DNA of 5,675 bases from Bacillota bacterium (GTDB taxonomy: Bacteria > Bacillota_E > Sulfobacillia > Sulfobacillales > Sulfobacillaceae). The stretch covers positions 1 through 5,675 of the forward strand of contig JAKAAL010000329.1 in NCBI GenBank assembly GCA_021802375.1, in the 5' to 3' direction. The notes beneath the pieces are model-generated. The model saw only the letters and a list, made by a program, of their open reading frames with translations. It had not been told where the DNA came from and searched no databases. Every line of letters starts with the position of its first letter. The first letter of the stretch is position 1. Made by a program: the position numbers and the translations under genes. Of the stretch, positions 5,114 to 5,675 are shown one piece after another.

Positions 5114-5675
5114 CTAGCAACCTCGTGCTGGTCGCGGTCCCCCCTCTTTTTCATCCACAACTTTAGGTCGTCGCAAATAGTGCTTGTCAAGATGCGTTTT
5201 TGGCATGATCAACAGCACAGGTTGAAGTTTTAAAAATCTCTTCAGGGTACGCCATCCCTGAGAATGATATATCGACATCAAGATGGCTAAATAAATCCAC
5301 ATCGACCACTTTTGCCACCCGTGAATTTTAACTCGCATAAACCCCAATTTCTCGATGGCGCTTGATGCGTCAAGCAGCGTAATACCACCCACCGCCAACA
5401 CATCGTGATATTTAGGATTGGTGGCCACAACATCGGCCACGTCCGTTAATCCGCGTAAAACCGCATGAAACGCTCTTAGCCCGCCTGTCGCATTTTTGCT
5501 CAACTGCGCCAAAGCGGGATTGCCAAAATGTATCTCCGCCATAGGATCTCCGGGGCTTAGGGTAGTTCCATCAGTTAAAACGAGTCGAGGCCCGCGAAAC
5601 CGAATACGCCCCAGTCTTAATACCGGGTCTCCCCCTAGCGATGACGGCACGGTATCAATATCCCAACCCTTGCTA
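5114..5675 (-). CDS. YkoP-domain protein, probably the C-terminal part of a NodB polysaccharide deacetylase fusion (5' end outside window)
   Basis: The frame is open from the right edge to TAG at 5116..5114, giving 187 visible residues. From the GTG at 5650 the sequence shows a YkoP-like domain: RGPRLVLTDGTTLSPGDP (residues 20-36) then AEIHF, a middle helical part, YHDVLAVGGITLLDASSAIEKLGF (about 81-104), a hydrophobic segment WSMWIYLAILMSIY (115-128), and VLLIMPKTHLDKHY near the end. This follows the layout of Bacillus YkoP and of similar domains at the C-terminus of polysaccharide deacetylases. The nine residues before the GTG (SKGWDIDTV), followed by PSSLGG, resemble the last strand and helix of a NodB domain (KGY.FVTV.ELLG). 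I therefore infer that the gene starts beyond the window and is a deacetylase fusion acting on cell-wall or surface polysaccharide. A standalone YkoP starting at GTG 5650 is less likely, since no ribosome binding site precedes it. Confidence 0.72.
   Translation of the reverse strand, partial: SKGWDIDTVPSSLGGDPVLRLGRIRFRGPRLVLTDGTTLSPGDPMAEIHFGNPALAQLSKNATGGLRAFHAVLRGLTDVADVVATNPKYHDVLAVGGITLLDASSAIEKLGFMRVKIHGWQKWSMWIYLAILMSIYHSQGWRTLKRFLKLQPVLLIMPKTHLDKHYLRRPKVVDEKEGGPRPARGC

Noticed and set aside
1..5675. CRISPR array, tRNA/rRNA, toxin-antitoxin, retron or phage-defence genes
   Set aside because: I searched by eye for regular spaced repeats, tRNA arms and typical motifs and found none; the repeats present are explained by insertion sequences or single hairpins.

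Overview
The window looks like chromosomal DNA of a Gram-positive (Firmicutes-type) bacterium, possibly an acidophile of the Sulfobacillus kind. This is inference. The clues are strong AGGAGG-type ribosome binding sites with GTG starts, a carbon-monoxide-dehydrogenase accessory pair, a YkoP-type protein, and an exported protein almost free of acidic residues. No rRNA, tRNA, CRISPR array, integrase or plasmid/phage replication gene was seen.

Layout. (1) 1-769, minus strand: two genes of a cox/xdh molybdenum-hydroxylase operon, coxG followed 17 nt later by an XdhC/CoxI-family gene that runs off the left edge. (2) 905-1180, plus strand: a divergent 91-residue protein of unknown function. (3) 1181-1780: about 600 bp without a convincing gene, but with several hairpins and a very strong plus-strand terminator at 1713-1753. 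(4) 1781-2752, minus strand: a secreted, four-repeat, histidine-rich and acid-depleted protein of unknown function. (5) About 2912-4899: a transposon graveyard. It holds an IS200/IS605-type tnpA with at least four frameshifts, then two consecutive left ends of an IS10-like (IS4-family) element, each stopping after about 52 transposase codons, then an IS3-family element with a lost start, a nonsense codon, a large internal deletion and a 26-bp palindromic insertion at its catalytic aspartate. (6) 5114-5675, minus strand: a YkoP-domain protein whose 5' end lies outside the window. The residues entering from the edge resemble the tail of a NodB polysaccharide deacetylase domain.

How it fits together. 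The cox pair would serve maturation and membrane/quinone coupling of a CO-dehydrogenase-like enzyme encoded further left. The middle is dead mobile DNA that has accumulated between two cell-envelope genes on the minus strand. I did not find a convincing new multi-gene system. The features most worth a second look are the orphan terminator with its upstream hairpins, the tandem IS10-like left ends that break at the same codon, and the palindrome inside the IS3 catalytic site.
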